From Bosea sp. BIWAKO-01 (GTDB taxonomy: Bacteria; Pseudomonadota; Alphaproteobacteria; Rhizobiales; Beijerinckiaceae), in the NCBI RefSeq assembly GCF_001748145.1, contig NZ_BCQA01000001.1:3126501-3190500 (forward strand): a DNA stretch of 64,000 nt. Reading direction: 5' to 3'. Shown here piece by piece: positions 21,696 through 30,957 of the stretch; positions within the stretch are counted from its first letter, which is position 1, and every line of letters starts with the position of its first letter. The translations under genes and the position numbers were made by a program. The notes under the pieces are model-generated. The model worked only from the letters and a program-made list of their open reading frames with translations. It was not told the origin of the DNA and searched no databases.

Positions 21696-22484
21696 TTGAG
21701 CGCCTTCGTCGAACTCCACGACGTCACCCATGTCTACGGCGGAGGCGAAAGTGCTCCCGCCGTCGACGGGCTTTCGCTGAAGATCCGGGAGGGTGAGTTC
21801 GCGGCGATCGTCGGCCCCTCCGGCTGCGGCAAGTCCACGATGATGAAGCTCGCGACCGGCCTGCAGCGGCCCAGACGCGGCACGGTCATCGTCGCCGGGC
21901 AGGAGGTGACGCAGCCGATCAAGATCACCGGCATGGCTTTCCAGAATCCGGTGATGCTGCCCTGGCGTACGACATTACGGAACCTGTTGCTGCCGCTCGA
22001 GATCGTCGAGCCGCATCGTTCGCGCTTGCGCGCCAACAAGTCGGATTATGTCGCCCGGGCCGAGGCTCTGCTCGCCAAGGTCGGGCTCGAGGGCATGGGC
22101 CAGAAATTCCCCTGGCAGCTGTCGGGGGGGATGCAGCAGCGCGCCTCGCTGTGTCGCTCGCTGATCCATGAGCCGAAGCTCCTGATGCTGGACGAGCCCT
22201 TCGGTGCGCTCGATGCCTTTACGCGCGAAGAGCTCTGGTGCGTGATCCGCGATCTTCATGCCGAGCGCGGCATCACCGTGATCCTGGTGACGCATGATCT
22301 GCGCGAGGCCGTCTTCCTGGCCGACCGGGTGTTCTGCATGTCGGCCCGACCGGGGCGGATCATCGCCGAGCGCGAGATCGACTTCCCGCGCCCGCGCGAT
22401 CTCGACATCACCTATACGCCTGAATTCGCGTCGGTCGTGCATGAGTTGCGCGGCCATATCCGCACGGCGCGGGAGGCGGCATGA
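21696..22484 (+). CDS. ABC transporter ATP-binding protein, nitrate/sulfonate/taurine type
   Basis: A cytoplasmic ATPase subunit of about 262 residues. Walker A is GPSGCGKST, the signature is LSGGMQQRASL, Walker B is LLMLDEPFGALD, and the switch histidine follows in VTHD. FQNPVMLPWRT is typical of the SsuB/TauB group. No ATG fits; a TTG at 21696 with AGG upstream is the likely start. Its stop overlaps the permease start in ATGA. Confidence 0.93.
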   Translation: MSAFVELHDVTHVYGGGESAPAVDGLSLKIREGEFAAIVGPSGCGKSTMMKLATGLQRPRRGTVIVAGQEVTQPIKITGMAFQNPVMLPWRTTLRNLLLPLEIVEPHRSRLRANKSDYVARAEALLAKVGLEGMGQKFPWQLSGGMQQRASLCRSLIHEPKLLMLDEPFGALDAFTREELWCVIRDLHAERGITVILVTHDLREAVFLADRVFCMSARPGRIIAEREIDFPRPRDLDITYTPEFASVVHELRGHIRTAREAA

Positions 22485-23251
22485 AGCGCTCGCTCTGGCT
22501 GAGGCTCGCGCCCTATCTGTTCACGCTTGGCTTCTTCGCGATCTGGGAGATCGCCTGCCGCGCCTTCGCGATCTCCTCCTTCATCCTGCCGCCGCCCTCC
22601 GCGATCTGGACTGCGCTGGTGCAGTATCAAAAGCCGCTCTACACCAACGCCTTTCACACGCTTTGGATGACCACGGCCGGCTTTGTGCTCTCGATCGTGT
22701 TCGGTCTGGCGCTCGGCCTGCTCGTCGGTTCGTCGCGGTTGATTTATGCGGGCCTGAACCCGCTGCTTGTCGGCTTCAACTCGATTCCCAAGGTCGCTGT
22801 CGTGCCGATCCTGGTGATCTGGTTCGGGGTCGGCTGGCAGCCGCCGGTGCTGACCGCTTTCGTGATTTCGTTCTTCCCGATCGTCGTCAATGTCGCGACC
22901 GGGCTGGCCACGATCGAGCCCGAGACCGAGGATGTGCTGAAGGCACTGGGCGCCAGCCGCTACGACATCATGACCAAGGTCGGGATTCCACGCGCGCTGC
23001 CCTATTTTTTCGGGGCGCTGAAGGTTTCGATCACGCTCGCCTATGTCGGCTCGGTGATCGGCGAGCAGAATGCGTCCAATCTCGGCATCGGCAACCTGAT
23101 CACCCGCGCTTCGGCTGATTTCAACGTGCCGCTGATCTTTGCGGCGCTGATCGTGCTTGCGGTCCTCGGCGTGCTTCTCGTCGCCATCGTCGATCTTGTG
23201 GAGCGGCGCATGACGGGCTGGGCCCGGCGTTCGCAGATGGCGAACGACTGA
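22481..23251 (+). CDS. ABC transporter permease, SsuC/TauC type
   Basis: The inner-membrane subunit of 256 residues with about six membrane segments. The EAA loop is visible near DVLKALGASRYDIMTKVGIP, and IPKVAVVPILVIWFGVGWQPP is a hallmark of the family. The ATGA overlap with the ATPase stop indicates coupled translation. An acyl-CoA synthetase gene begins 96 bases downstream and may share the transcript. Confidence 0.93.
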   Translation: MKRSLWLRLAPYLFTLGFFAIWEIACRAFAISSFILPPPSAIWTALVQYQKPLYTNAFHTLWMTTAGFVLSIVFGLALGLLVGSSRLIYAGLNPLLVGFNSIPKVAVVPILVIWFGVGWQPPVLTAFVISFFPIVVNVATGLATIEPETEDVLKALGASRYDIMTKVGIPRALPYFFGALKVSITLAYVGSVIGEQNASNLGIGNLITRASADFNVPLIFAALIVLAVLGVLLVAIVDLVERRMTGWARRSQMAND

Positions 23252-23347
23252 GCAACGTGCAGACCGGACCTGACCTAGCGCCAAGGTGACAGCGCGGCGA
23301 GCGCTGCCTATCGTGCCGCGCCATCAACGCCGGACCCTCAATCTTTC

Positions 23348-24964
23348 ATGCTTCCCGATTTGCGCGATTACGGCCGCCTGCGCGAGACCTTCCAGTGGCG
23401 GATTCCAGAGCGCTACAACATTGCTGTCGATGTCTGTGATCGCTGGGCCGCACGGGAGCCCGACCGTCCGGCCATTCTCGAGGTCTCGCCTCACTGGACG
23501 GTAACGCCGGTCAGCTTCGGCCGCCTGCGATCGCAATCGAACCGACTGGCGACGGCGCTGTCGATGCGCGGCGTCGGCGTCGGAGATCGGGTCGCGATCC
23601 TGCTGCCGCAGGGAGAGGCCGTGCTCACCGCACATCTCGCCGCCTATAAGTTGGGCGCCATCGCGGTGCCGCTGGCCGCGCTCTTCGGGGTCGATGCGCT
23701 GGCCTACCGCCTGCGCGATTCCGGCGCGAGCGCGCTCATCACCAATGCAGCGGGCTTGATGAAGGTTCGGCAGATTGCCGAGCCGCTGCCCGATCTCGAC
23801 CTGATGGTGTCCACGGATGGCGCCTGGGCGGGCGCCGAGGACTGGGGGCAGCTGCTGGCGGATGCGAGCGAGGGTTTCTCGGTCGCGGACACCGGGCCCG
23901 ACGATCCGGCCCTGATGATCTACACCTCCGGCACCACGGGCAACCCGAAGGGTGCGCTGCACGGCCACAGGGTTCTGCCGGGGCACCTGCCTGGTGTGCA
24001 GATGGTGCACGAGTTCCTGCCGATGCCAGGCGACCTTGCATGGACGCCGGCCGACTGGGCCTGGGCCGGCGGTCTGCTCAACATGCTGCTGCCGGCGCTG
24101 CATTTCGGCGTTCCGGTCGTGGCGCGCGCGCATACCCGCTTCGACCCCGAAGATGCCTTTCGGCTGATGGCCGATCTCGGCATCCGCAATGCCTTCATTC
24201 CGCCGACAGCGCTCCGGATGCTGCGCAGTGTGGACAAGCCGCGCGAGCACTTTGACCTGAAGCTGCGCACGGTCGCGGCCGCTGGCGAAGCGCTTGGGGC
24301 CGAGACGCTGAACTGGGGGCGCGAGGCGCTGGGGCTGACGATCAACGAGGCCTATGGCCAGACCGAGTGCAATCTCGTGCTGTCGTCCTGCGCGACGATC
24401 GGTGTCAGCCGGCCGGGCTTCATCGGCAAGCCGACGCCCGGCCACGAGGTCGCGATCATCCGGCCCGATGGCTCGGAATGCGCGCCGAACGAGGAAGGGC
24501 AGATTGCCATCCGGCGGCCGAACCCGGTGATGTTCCTCGGCTATTGGCGCCGGCCGGAGGCGACGGTCGACAAGTTCATCGGCGACTGGATGACCACCGG
24601 CGACCAGGCCGTGCGCGATGCCGATGGTTATGTCCGCTTCGTCGGCCGTGACGACGATGTCATCACCTCATCAGGGTATCGGATCGGGCCGGGGGAGATC
24701 GAGGACTGCCTGCTGAAGCATCCGGCGGTTTCGCTGGCTGCGGTCGTCGGCAAGCCGGACGAGCTCCGGACCGAGATCGTCAAGGCCTTCGTCGTGCCGA
24801 ATGCCGGCTTCGCGCCTTCGCCCGATCTGGCCGGCGAACTTCAGCGCTTCGTACGCGAGCGACTCTCGGCGCATGAGTATCCGCGCGAGATTGCCTTCCG
24901 CGAGGAATTGCCGCTGACGACGACCGGCAAGATCATCCGGCGGCTGTTGCGCGCGGAGGCGTAA
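23348..24964 (+). CDS. AMP-dependent acyl-CoA synthetase/ligase
   Basis: Activates a carboxylic acid to its CoA thioester through an acyl-adenylate. The 538 residues show the AMP-binding signature YTSGTTGNPKGALHGH, the YGQTE adenine motif, the TGDQAVRDADGYVRFVGR hinge region and the catalytic lysine near the end (LTTTGKIIRR). Its length and DWAWAGGL segment resemble medium-chain or acetyl/propionyl-type ligases. Following an importer of the NMT1 group, it could activate the imported acid (inference). Its 3' end overlaps the convergent cobW-type gene by 32 bases. Confidence 0.9.
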   Translation: MLPDLRDYGRLRETFQWRIPERYNIAVDVCDRWAAREPDRPAILEVSPHWTVTPVSFGRLRSQSNRLATALSMRGVGVGDRVAILLPQGEAVLTAHLAAYKLGAIAVPLAALFGVDALAYRLRDSGASALITNAAGLMKVRQIAEPLPDLDLMVSTDGAWAGAEDWGQLLADASEGFSVADTGPDDPALMIYTSGTTGNPKGALHGHRVLPGHLPGVQMVHEFLPMPGDLAWTPADWAWAGGLLNMLLPALHFGVPVVARAHTRFDPEDAFRLMADLGIRNAFIPPTALRMLRSVDKPREHFDLKLRTVAAAGEALGAETLNWGREALGLTINEAYGQTECNLVLSSCATIGVSRPGFIGKPTPGHEVAIIRPDGSECAPNEEGQIAIRRPNPVMFLGYWRRPEATVDKFIGDWMTTGDQAVRDADGYVRFVGRDDDVITSSGYRIGPGEIEDCLLKHPAVSLAAVVGKPDELRTEIVKAFVVPNAGFAPSPDLAGELQRFVRERLSAHEYPREIAFREELPLTTTGKIIRRLLRAEA

Positions 24965-26072
24965 GCGTCGCCGAAGCCTGACCGAGGAAAGCAGCCCAGA
25001 GGCGCTGCACCATCGCCTCGTCGAGGTCCTTGACGATGAGGACCAGGCGCGAGCGTTGGTCGGCATCAGGCCAACTGCCGAGCACGATCGGGGGATGCAG
25101 GATCTGCTGGACCGCATGGACCAGCAGCGGCTGGCCGGGATGTTCGGCGATGGCGACGAGCCCCTTCAGACGCAGGAGCTTCGCCCCGTGGGTCGAGCGC
25201 AGCAAGGTCCAGAACAGCTCGAAGGTTGCCAGGTTGATCGGAGCATCTGATGTCAGCGAAAAGGCACGAATGCTCTCGTCATGCCTGTTCATATCATGAT
25301 GATGATGGTCATGCCCGTGTTCGTGTTCGTGTTCCTGGGCATGATGATCGTGATGGTGATGGCCGCCTGAGCCGGCCGCCAGAGCCTCGACCGCAAGCCA
25401 GTCCCGCAGGGCCTGGGGCCTGTCGGCAAGGTCGTAGAGGCCGGCGCTGATCAGGTCCGCAGCCGACGCATCCGGCGCGAGAAGGGTGATCCCGGGATTG
25501 AGCGCCAGGAGTCGCCGGCGCAGTCGCTCAACCTCCTGGCGATCCGCGACCAGATCCGCCTTGGTCAGCACGATCCTGTCGGCCGCGACCACCTGTTTGC
25601 GCGCTTCCTCATGGGCGTCGAGCGTCGCCATGCCGTTGACGGCATCGACCAGCGTGACGACGCCGTCGAGCCTGAAGCGCATGGCGAGATAGGGGTGGTT
25701 GATCAGGACATTGAGGATCGGCGCCGGGTCGGCAAGGCCCGTAGTCTCGATCACCACGCGTTTGAACGGCGCGATGCGATTGTTGTCGCGGCGGCGCAAG
25801 AGGTCTTCCAGCGTGACGATGAGGTCATCGCGGATGGTGCAGCAGAGGCAGCCGGAGGCGAGCAGAACCATGTTCTCCTCGACACCCTCGATCATCAGAT
25901 GGTCGAGCCCGATCTCGCCGAATTCGTTGACGATCACGAGGGTATCGGCAAGCGCGGGGTCCTTGAGCAACCGGTTGAGCAGGGTCGTCTTGCCGGCTCC
26001 AAGGAAACCGGTGAGCAAGGTCAGCGGGATCGGGATGGGTCTCTGGTCGCTACCGGTCATGTCGGGCATCAT
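24933..26072 (-). CDS. CobW/COG0523 family GTPase (metal chaperone candidate)
   Basis: A 379-residue G3E P-loop GTPase. Walker A is GFLGAGKTT (22-30), the metal motif GCLCC is at 74-78, NEFGEIGLD and the LTKADLV guanine motif follow, and a CobW C-terminal domain lies at about 270-365. The linker at about 235-260 is a histidine-rich run, as in zinc-handling members. It overlaps the upstream EamA stop in ATGA, so the two are co-translated. Its tail overlaps the convergent acyl-CoA synthetase. Whether the metal is zinc or cobalt cannot be told; no Zur site or cobalamin genes are seen nearby. Confidence 0.9.
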   Translation of the reverse strand: MMPDMTGSDQRPIPIPLTLLTGFLGAGKTTLLNRLLKDPALADTLVIVNEFGEIGLDHLMIEGVEENMVLLASGCLCCTIRDDLIVTLEDLLRRRDNNRIAPFKRVVIETTGLADPAPILNVLINHPYLAMRFRLDGVVTLVDAVNGMATLDAHEEARKQVVAADRIVLTKADLVADRQEVERLRRRLLALNPGITLLAPDASAADLISAGLYDLADRPQALRDWLAVEALAAGSGGHHHHDHHAQEHEHEHGHDHHHHDMNRHDESIRAFSLTSDAPINLATFELFWTLLRSTHGAKLLRLKGLVAIAEHPGQPLLVHAVQQILHPPIVLGSWPDADQRSRLVLIVKDLDEAMVQRLWAAFLGQASATLTPPRATAAG

Positions 26073-26986
26073 CGATCAAGGCTGAGGGCGGGCACGCGTC
26101 GCGCCCGATTTTGTTCCAATATTACATTAGCCATGATCGCGACGACGACAAGGGCGCCTCCCGCATATTGCAGCGCCCCGACCCGCTCGCCGAGCATCAC
26201 GGCGGCGATGCCGACGGCAAAGACCGGCTCGGCACAGAAGGTGAGGGCGGCCGGGCCTGGCGCGACACGGGCCAATGCCATCACCTGGAACAGGAAGCCG
26301 ACGAGATAGCCGCCAATGGTGATGGCGACGGCCATCGGTGCCAGGGCGAGCGCACTCGGAGGTGCAAAGCCGCCAACGAAAGCGAGGATGCCCGCCGTCA
26401 CCGGCAGGATGAGCAGATGCGACCAGAACAGTTTTGGCGCGAGCGGCGTCGCGGCGCAGGCCGAGCCGGCGAAAAACTGTGCCGCGGCCGCAAGGCTGGC
26501 TGCGAGCGCCAGCGCAAGCCCGCGCGGATCGAGCCCATGCAGATCGGGCCCGACGACCATGCCGACGCCGAGAAAGGCGGCAAGCGCCACTGCAAGCCGG
26601 TCAATGCTGAAACGCGCAGGCGTCAGCAGCGGCTCAGCCAGGACGATGATGACCGGGTAGGTGTAGAAGATGACGGCGGCAACGGTCACGGGCAGGAAGG
26701 CGACCGAGGACAGGTAGGCCGAGCCGACGAGAGCGCTGGTCAGGCCGAAGGCAAGCAGCGCCCGGTATTGGTCGCGCGGAACCTGGAAGTTCGCCCGCAG
26801 GAGCCAGGCGGCACCTGTCACCAGCGCAAGCATGATGAAGACCCGGTAAAAGACCAGCAGCGGCCCGCTCAGACCGACCTGGCCCGCGAGCTGGGCCGAG
26901 ACGATGTTGCTGCCATAGGCGGCAGCCGAGGCAAGCGCCAGGGCGATGCCGTGTCGACTGGCGGTGCGGGCGGTCTCGGCGCGCAC
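26069..26986 (-). CDS. EamA family transporter (drug/metabolite transporter superfamily)
   Basis: A 305-residue inner-membrane protein with about ten hydrophobic segments in two EamA repeats. The second repeat ends CAEPVFAVGIAAVMLGERV, the usual DMT signature. A GTG at 26986 is the most upstream possible start; GGAGG touches it, which is unusually close. It lies ten bases after the D,D-carboxypeptidase stop and overlaps the cobW-type gene, so the three form one transcription unit. Substrate unknown, usually an amino acid or metabolite exporter. Confidence 0.86.
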   Translation of the reverse strand: MRAETARTASRHGIALALASAAAYGSNIVSAQLAGQVGLSGPLLVFYRVFIMLALVTGAAWLLRANFQVPRDQYRALLAFGLTSALVGSAYLSSVAFLPVTVAAVIFYTYPVIIVLAEPLLTPARFSIDRLAVALAAFLGVGMVVGPDLHGLDPRGLALALAASLAAAAQFFAGSACAATPLAPKLFWSHLLILPVTAGILAFVGGFAPPSALALAPMAVAITIGGYLVGFLFQVMALARVAPGPAALTFCAEPVFAVGIAAVMLGERVGALQYAGGALVVVAIMANVILEQNRARRVPALSLDR

Positions 26987-26996
26987 CCTCCAGGAC

Positions 26997-28586
26997 TCAG
27001 GCGTCGTCGTTCACTTTGGCCTTCGGCTTGACGGGGGGCTTCGCAGCGTCCGTGCGGGCCGGCTGAGCCTTGGGTTCGCCCTGGCCGGGCTTGGTCTTTG
27101 CCTTGGCCTTGGCCGCCGCTTCCGGCTTGGCTTTCGCCGTCGCATCGGGCTTGGCGGGGGCCGGCCTTGCCGGCGGGCGGGCAGCCTGCTTGATGCCCGC
27201 GGCCGAGCCTGGGCGCAGGCTGGACGCGGCAGCCGCACCAGGACGGATCGCGCCCTGCAGCTTCATCGGGCCGCTCTGGAAGGCGTTCGATGCAGGCTGG
27301 ACATCCTCGCTGCTCGGAGCGAAGGCCGTCGTCCCGCGCGGAATCGCGCCATTGCTCGAGGCCGTGCGGGTCGCAGGGCCAGCCGTCACTCCGGCGGTAA
27401 CGGGGGCTCCGGGTGTAATGACCGGGGCGCCGCCGCGAGCGAACTGCGTGTCGGGCCGCGCCGTGACGTTGGCCGCCAGCGGGGCCGAAGCAGACCCCGG
27501 CGTGCGGCCGAAGGAGACCTGTACCGGTGTCATCGGCGCGCGCGGCCCCAGGACAATCCGGCCGGAAGGTGTGCGGGTCAGCAGGGCGCCGGTTGCGCGG
27601 GCCTGCGGCTGCGGCCCGCCGAAGCGCTCGCTCATGGCGTTGTCATTGCCGCTCCCGGATGCGGCATTGGCGGCGATGGGACCGGACACGTCGGAGTCGT
27701 CCGCCAACGCTACGCCGCCGCCTCTGCGGCGAACCTCGTCGCAGATGTTGCTGGCGCGTCCACCATTGCCGGAGGGCAGGCTGGCGAGGGTGTAGCCTGA
27801 GCCTCCCCATTTCGAGAAGCCGTCATCGAGCAGCTGCGCCGCCTTGACGGTACGTTCGGACGCCGACAGCGCACCCAGCACGACCGCGATGAGCGTTCGG
27901 CCGCCGCGCGTAGCTGTTGCCACGACGTTGAAGCCCGAGGCGCAGACGAAACCGGTCTTCATGCCGGCGATGCCGGAATAGCGGCCAACGAGGCCGTTCG
28001 TGTTCTGCAGAACCTGCTTGCCGAGCTGAACCGAGCCGGTGTTCCAATAATCGGAATAGTCCGGGAACTCGCGCATCAGCGCCATGGCGAGAACCGCGAG
28101 GTCGCGGGCGCTGACCTGCTGGTTGGGATCATGCCAGCCATTCGGGTTGGTGAAGACCGTATCATTCATGCCGAGCCGTTGGGCTTCGGCGTTCATCATT
28201 CCGACAAAGGTCTCGACATCGCCGCCGACGCCCTCGGCGATGACATAGGCGATGTCGTTGGCCGATTTCACCATCATGATGCGCAGGGCGTTGTCGAGCG
28301 TGACCTCCTGCCCGGCGCGGATATAGACCTTGACGCGCGGCTGGCTCGCCGCCCGCTTCGAGGCGGGGATGGCCGTTTCAAGCCCGAGCTTGCCGGCCCG
28401 CACCGCCTTGAGCGCCAGATAGGCGGTCATCATCTTCGTGGTCGAGGCCGGGTGCCAGGCCTGGCTGGCATTCTCGCTGGAGAGAACAGCGCCGCTGGAC
28501 GCATCGACCACCAGACTCGTGCCGGCGAGGGCCGGAGCGCTGACGGACAGGGCAAGGGCGAGAACAGCGAGGCGGGGAACGTTCAT
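26997..28586 (-). CDS. D-alanyl-D-alanine carboxypeptidase (peptidase S11, low-molecular-mass PBP)
   Basis: A 529-residue periplasmic penicillin-binding protein that trims peptidoglycan pentapeptides. After a signal peptide (cleavage near ALAG) the S11 motifs are complete: Ser48-x-x-Lys51 (STTK), Ser108-Ala-Asn110 (SAN) and Lys210-Thr-Gly212 (KTG). The catalytic domain ends near residue 285. The remaining ~245 residues are a low-complexity tail rich in Ala, Pro, Lys and Gly with no recognisable fold and no clear amphipathic anchor, so the protein is longer than typical DacA/DacC (~400). It leads the EamA-cobW operon. Confidence 0.92.
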   Translation of the reverse strand: MNVPRLAVLALALSVSAPALAGTSLVVDASSGAVLSSENASQAWHPASTTKMMTAYLALKAVRAGKLGLETAIPASKRAASQPRVKVYIRAGQEVTLDNALRIMMVKSANDIAYVIAEGVGGDVETFVGMMNAEAQRLGMNDTVFTNPNGWHDPNQQVSARDLAVLAMALMREFPDYSDYWNTGSVQLGKQVLQNTNGLVGRYSGIAGMKTGFVCASGFNVVATATRGGRTLIAVVLGALSASERTVKAAQLLDDGFSKWGGSGYTLASLPSGNGGRASNICDEVRRRGGGVALADDSDVSGPIAANAASGSGNDNAMSERFGGPQPQARATGALLTRTPSGRIVLGPRAPMTPVQVSFGRTPGSASAPLAANVTARPDTQFARGGAPVITPGAPVTAGVTAGPATRTASSNGAIPRGTTAFAPSSEDVQPASNAFQSGPMKLQGAIRPGAAAASSLRPGSAAGIKQAARPPARPAPAKPDATAKAKPEAAAKAKAKTKPGQGEPKAQPARTDAAKPPVKPKAKVNDDA

Positions 28587-28776
28587 CGGGCGGGTCTTGA
28601 ACCTGTCTGGACGAGGGTTGAAGGCGCAGGGTTCAACGCGACGCGTGCGGCATTTTCGAGACGGCGCGACTGATCAGCCCGCCCATGGACGCATACCTAC
28701 CCCCAGCGGAGCGATTTGCCTAGTCATGTCGGGCGGCCCTAAAGCCTTGGTCACAGTTTCAGTCCGGGATGCCCGC

Positions 28777-29679
28777 GTGAGCTTTACCCTCTTCTGGATC
28801 CCGGCCACGATCGTCGCCTCGCTGCTGCAGACAGCGCGCAACCTCACCCAGCGCTCGCTGACGGAGGTGATTGGCGTCGTCGGCGCGACGCAGGTGCGCT
28901 TCCTGTTCGGCCTGCCCTTCGCATTGCTGTTTCTGCTCCTCGTCTGCCTCGGCCTGGGGCGTCTGCCGCCGCAGATCAGCCTTGCGACGCTCGGCATCAC
29001 GAGCTGGGGGGCGCTGACCCAGATCGCGGCCACGGCCCTGATGCTGGCGGCGATGAGAGAGCGCTCCTTCGCCGTGACCACCGCCTATACCAAGACGGAG
29101 CCGGTCCAGGTGGCGATCTTTGGAGCGCTGCTGCTCGGGGATGCGCTGAGCCCGGCGAAATTCGCAGCGATCGTGATCGCAACAGCGGGTGTCGTCCTGG
29201 TCTCCTGGAAGCCGGGCGAGAAGCTGAGCCGGGCGGGCCTGCGTCCCGCGCTGCTCGGCATCGGTTCGGGCGCCTGCTTCGCGCTGTCGGCCATCGGCTA
29301 TCGTGGCGCGATCCAGTCGCTGCCGGATGGCGATTTCCTGATCCGGGCGACGACGACCCTGGCCCTGGGGCTGGGCCTGCAGACGCTGATCCTGACGCTC
29401 TACATGCTGATCGCCAACCGCAAGGCGCTGGTCCTGAGCCTGAAGAACTGGCGCCGCTCGCTGACGGCGGGTTTCCTTGGTGCGGCGGCTTCGCAGTTCT
29501 GGTTCATCGGCTTCTCGCTGACGACGGCGGCCAATGTCCGGACCCTGGCTCTGATCGAGGTGCCGCTGGCGCAGATCGCCTCGCGCAAGATGTTCTCGGA
29601 AGGTACGACGCGGCGCGAACTGCTGGGAATGGCGATGATCGTCTTCGGTGTCGGCCTGCTCCTGATGCTGGCGATTTAG
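28777..29679 (+). CDS. EamA family transporter (drug/metabolite transporter superfamily)
   Basis: A 300-residue integral membrane protein with about ten hydrophobic segments and two EamA repeats (TKTEPVQVAIFGALLLGDAL in the first, LALIEVPLAQIASRKMF in the second). The GTG at 28777 follows CCGGGAT; an ATG at 28726 in frame lacks any ribosome-binding site. It is divergent from the carboxypeptidase gene and stands alone. It is not a close duplicate of the EamA protein at 26069. Substrate unknown. Confidence 0.85.
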   Translation: MSFTLFWIPATIVASLLQTARNLTQRSLTEVIGVVGATQVRFLFGLPFALLFLLLVCLGLGRLPPQISLATLGITSWGALTQIAATALMLAAMRERSFAVTTAYTKTEPVQVAIFGALLLGDALSPAKFAAIVIATAGVVLVSWKPGEKLSRAGLRPALLGIGSGACFALSAIGYRGAIQSLPDGDFLIRATTTLALGLGLQTLILTLYMLIANRKALVLSLKNWRRSLTAGFLGAAASQFWFIGFSLTTAANVRTLALIEVPLAQIASRKMFSEGTTRRELLGMAMIVFGVGLLLMLAI

Positions 29680-29882
29680 CCGGCTGCTGCTCCACGCGAG
29701 CGCTTGGGCGACCATCTTGCGGACAGGGCCGATCTTGGGTGTCTGACAGGTTCGCCCCAACGCCGATATGTGCTGACTGATCGATGAACAGTCTCGCCGC
29801 AACCGGAGGCGAGGCTACCTTTCCGTGCGACATGTCCGGTGGTTGCTGTGGCCAGGATCATGGCACTGCGATAGCACCCCGC

Positions 29883-29911
29883 TTGACCTACACATATCTC
29901 GGCGGTTATGA
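29883..29911 (+). promoter_or_regulatory. Candidate promoter of the ArsR operon
   Basis: TTGACC (29883-29888) and TTATGA (29906-29911) are separated by exactly 17 bases, 35 bases before the ArsR start. The region is locally AT-rich. The -10 box is a weak match. An ArsR autoregulatory operator would be expected in or next to it. Confidence 0.45.
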
Positions 29912-29945
29912 GTCAAAATCAATAGCTAACGAGTTATGGGTTTCG

Positions 29946-30269
29946 ATGCTGAACACGCACGACGCGCTCTTCAGGACGCTCGCCGATCCGACGCGGCGGG
30001 GCATTTTCGAACGGCTGTGTCGCGAAGGTGAGCAGACAGTCGGGGCACTGACCGCTCAAGCCGGGATCTCGCAACCGGCGGTTTCAAAGCATCTCGGCAT
30101 TCTGAAGCAGGCCGGGTTGGTGCGGGATCGTCATGAAGGGCGGCAGACGCATTATAGCGCGCAAATCGGCGCCCTGGGCCCACTGATCGACTGGACGAAC
30201 CAAATGGCCGGGTTCTGGCACAGTAAATTCGACGACCTCGAAGACCTGCTGAAGAGGATGGACCAATGA
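29946..30269 (+). CDS. ArsR family transcriptional regulator
   Basis: A 107-residue winged-helix repressor. ALFRTLADPTRRGIFERL and the recognition helix segment ISQPAVSKHLGILKQAGLV are diagnostic. No cysteine metal site (CVC) is visible, so it belongs to the metal-free subgroup commonly paired with SRPBCC/AHSA1 proteins, as here. Upstream sequence gives no other in-frame start that fits. The stop overlaps the next gene in ATGA, indicating coupling. Confidence 0.92.
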   Translation: MLNTHDALFRTLADPTRRGIFERLCREGEQTVGALTAQAGISQPAVSKHLGILKQAGLVRDRHEGRQTHYSAQIGALGPLIDWTNQMAGFWHSKFDDLEDLLKRMDQ

Positions 30270-30676
30270 ACGAAACGTCGACCGAAACGCTCTCGGTCGT
30301 TGTCGAGCGTGAGATAGCGCATCCGCCGGAAAAGCTCTGGCGCGCGCTCACGCAGCCGCATCTCATCGAGGAGTGGCTGATGAAGAACAACTTCAAGCCA
30401 GATGTGGGGCACCGGTTCAATCTCAGCGCGGACTGGGGCGTCGTCGAGTGTCAAATACAGGCGATCGAGCCGCACAAGACGCTGACCTACACGTGGAACA
30501 CCAAGGATCTAGAGAGCATCGTCACCTGGACGCTCACCCCTACGAGCACCGGAACCTTTCTGCGTATGGAACAGACGGGGTTCAGGCCCGACCAGCAGCC
30601 GTATTACCGGGGAGCGATGGCTGGCTGGCCGCGGTTCTTTGGAAATCTGGAAGAGGTCATGGCGCGGACCGACTGA
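30266..30676 (+). CDS. SRPBCC/AHSA1 domain protein
   Basis: A 136-residue START-like protein. EREIAHPPEKLWRALTQPHLIEEWL is the typical opening of the AHSA1 helix-grip fold, and the end MAGWPRFFGNLEEVM is the usual C-terminal helix. These proteins bind hydrophobic ligands in a cavity, but the ligand and role are unknown. It is co-translated with the ArsR regulator, a very common bacterial pairing. Confidence 0.9.
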   Translation: MNETSTETLSVVVEREIAHPPEKLWRALTQPHLIEEWLMKNNFKPDVGHRFNLSADWGVVECQIQAIEPHKTLTYTWNTKDLESIVTWTLTPTSTGTFLRMEQTGFRPDQQPYYRGAMAGWPRFFGNLEEVMARTD

Positions 30677-30724
30677 ATTCTGCGTCGCCCGATCCGCTGC
30701 ACCATGCCTTCAGAGGAGGTCCCA

Positions 30725-30955
30725 ATGAACTGGAACGACTGGATTCGGCAGATCCATCGCTGGATGTCGATTATCTTTACGGTGGTCGTCATCGCGATCT
30801 TCATCGCCTTGGGCCTTGGCAAGCAGCCTGCCGAGTGGGTGTATTTCCTGCCGCTGTTCCCGCTCTTCGTGCTTCTGCCGACCGGTCTCTACATGTTCGT
30901 GCTGCCCTATGTCGCGACATGGGGCGGCGGCCGACGCACCGCCAGACAGCGGTGA
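30725..30955 (+). CDS. Small two-helix membrane protein
   Basis: A 76-residue protein with a strong ribosome-binding site (GAGGAGGTCCCA). It begins MNWNDWIRQIHRWMSIIFT and has two predicted membrane segments (SIIFTVVVIAIFIALGLG and YFLPLFPLFVLLPTGLYMFVL) ending in a basic tail. I recognise no domain name with certainty. It lies 48 bases after the SRPBCC gene and ahead of the DUF1801 gene and is probably a fourth operon member. Confidence 0.8.
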   Translation: MNWNDWIRQIHRWMSIIFTVVVIAIFIALGLGKQPAEWVYFLPLFPLFVLLPTGLYMFVLPYVATWGGGRRTARQR

Positions 30956-30957
30956 AG

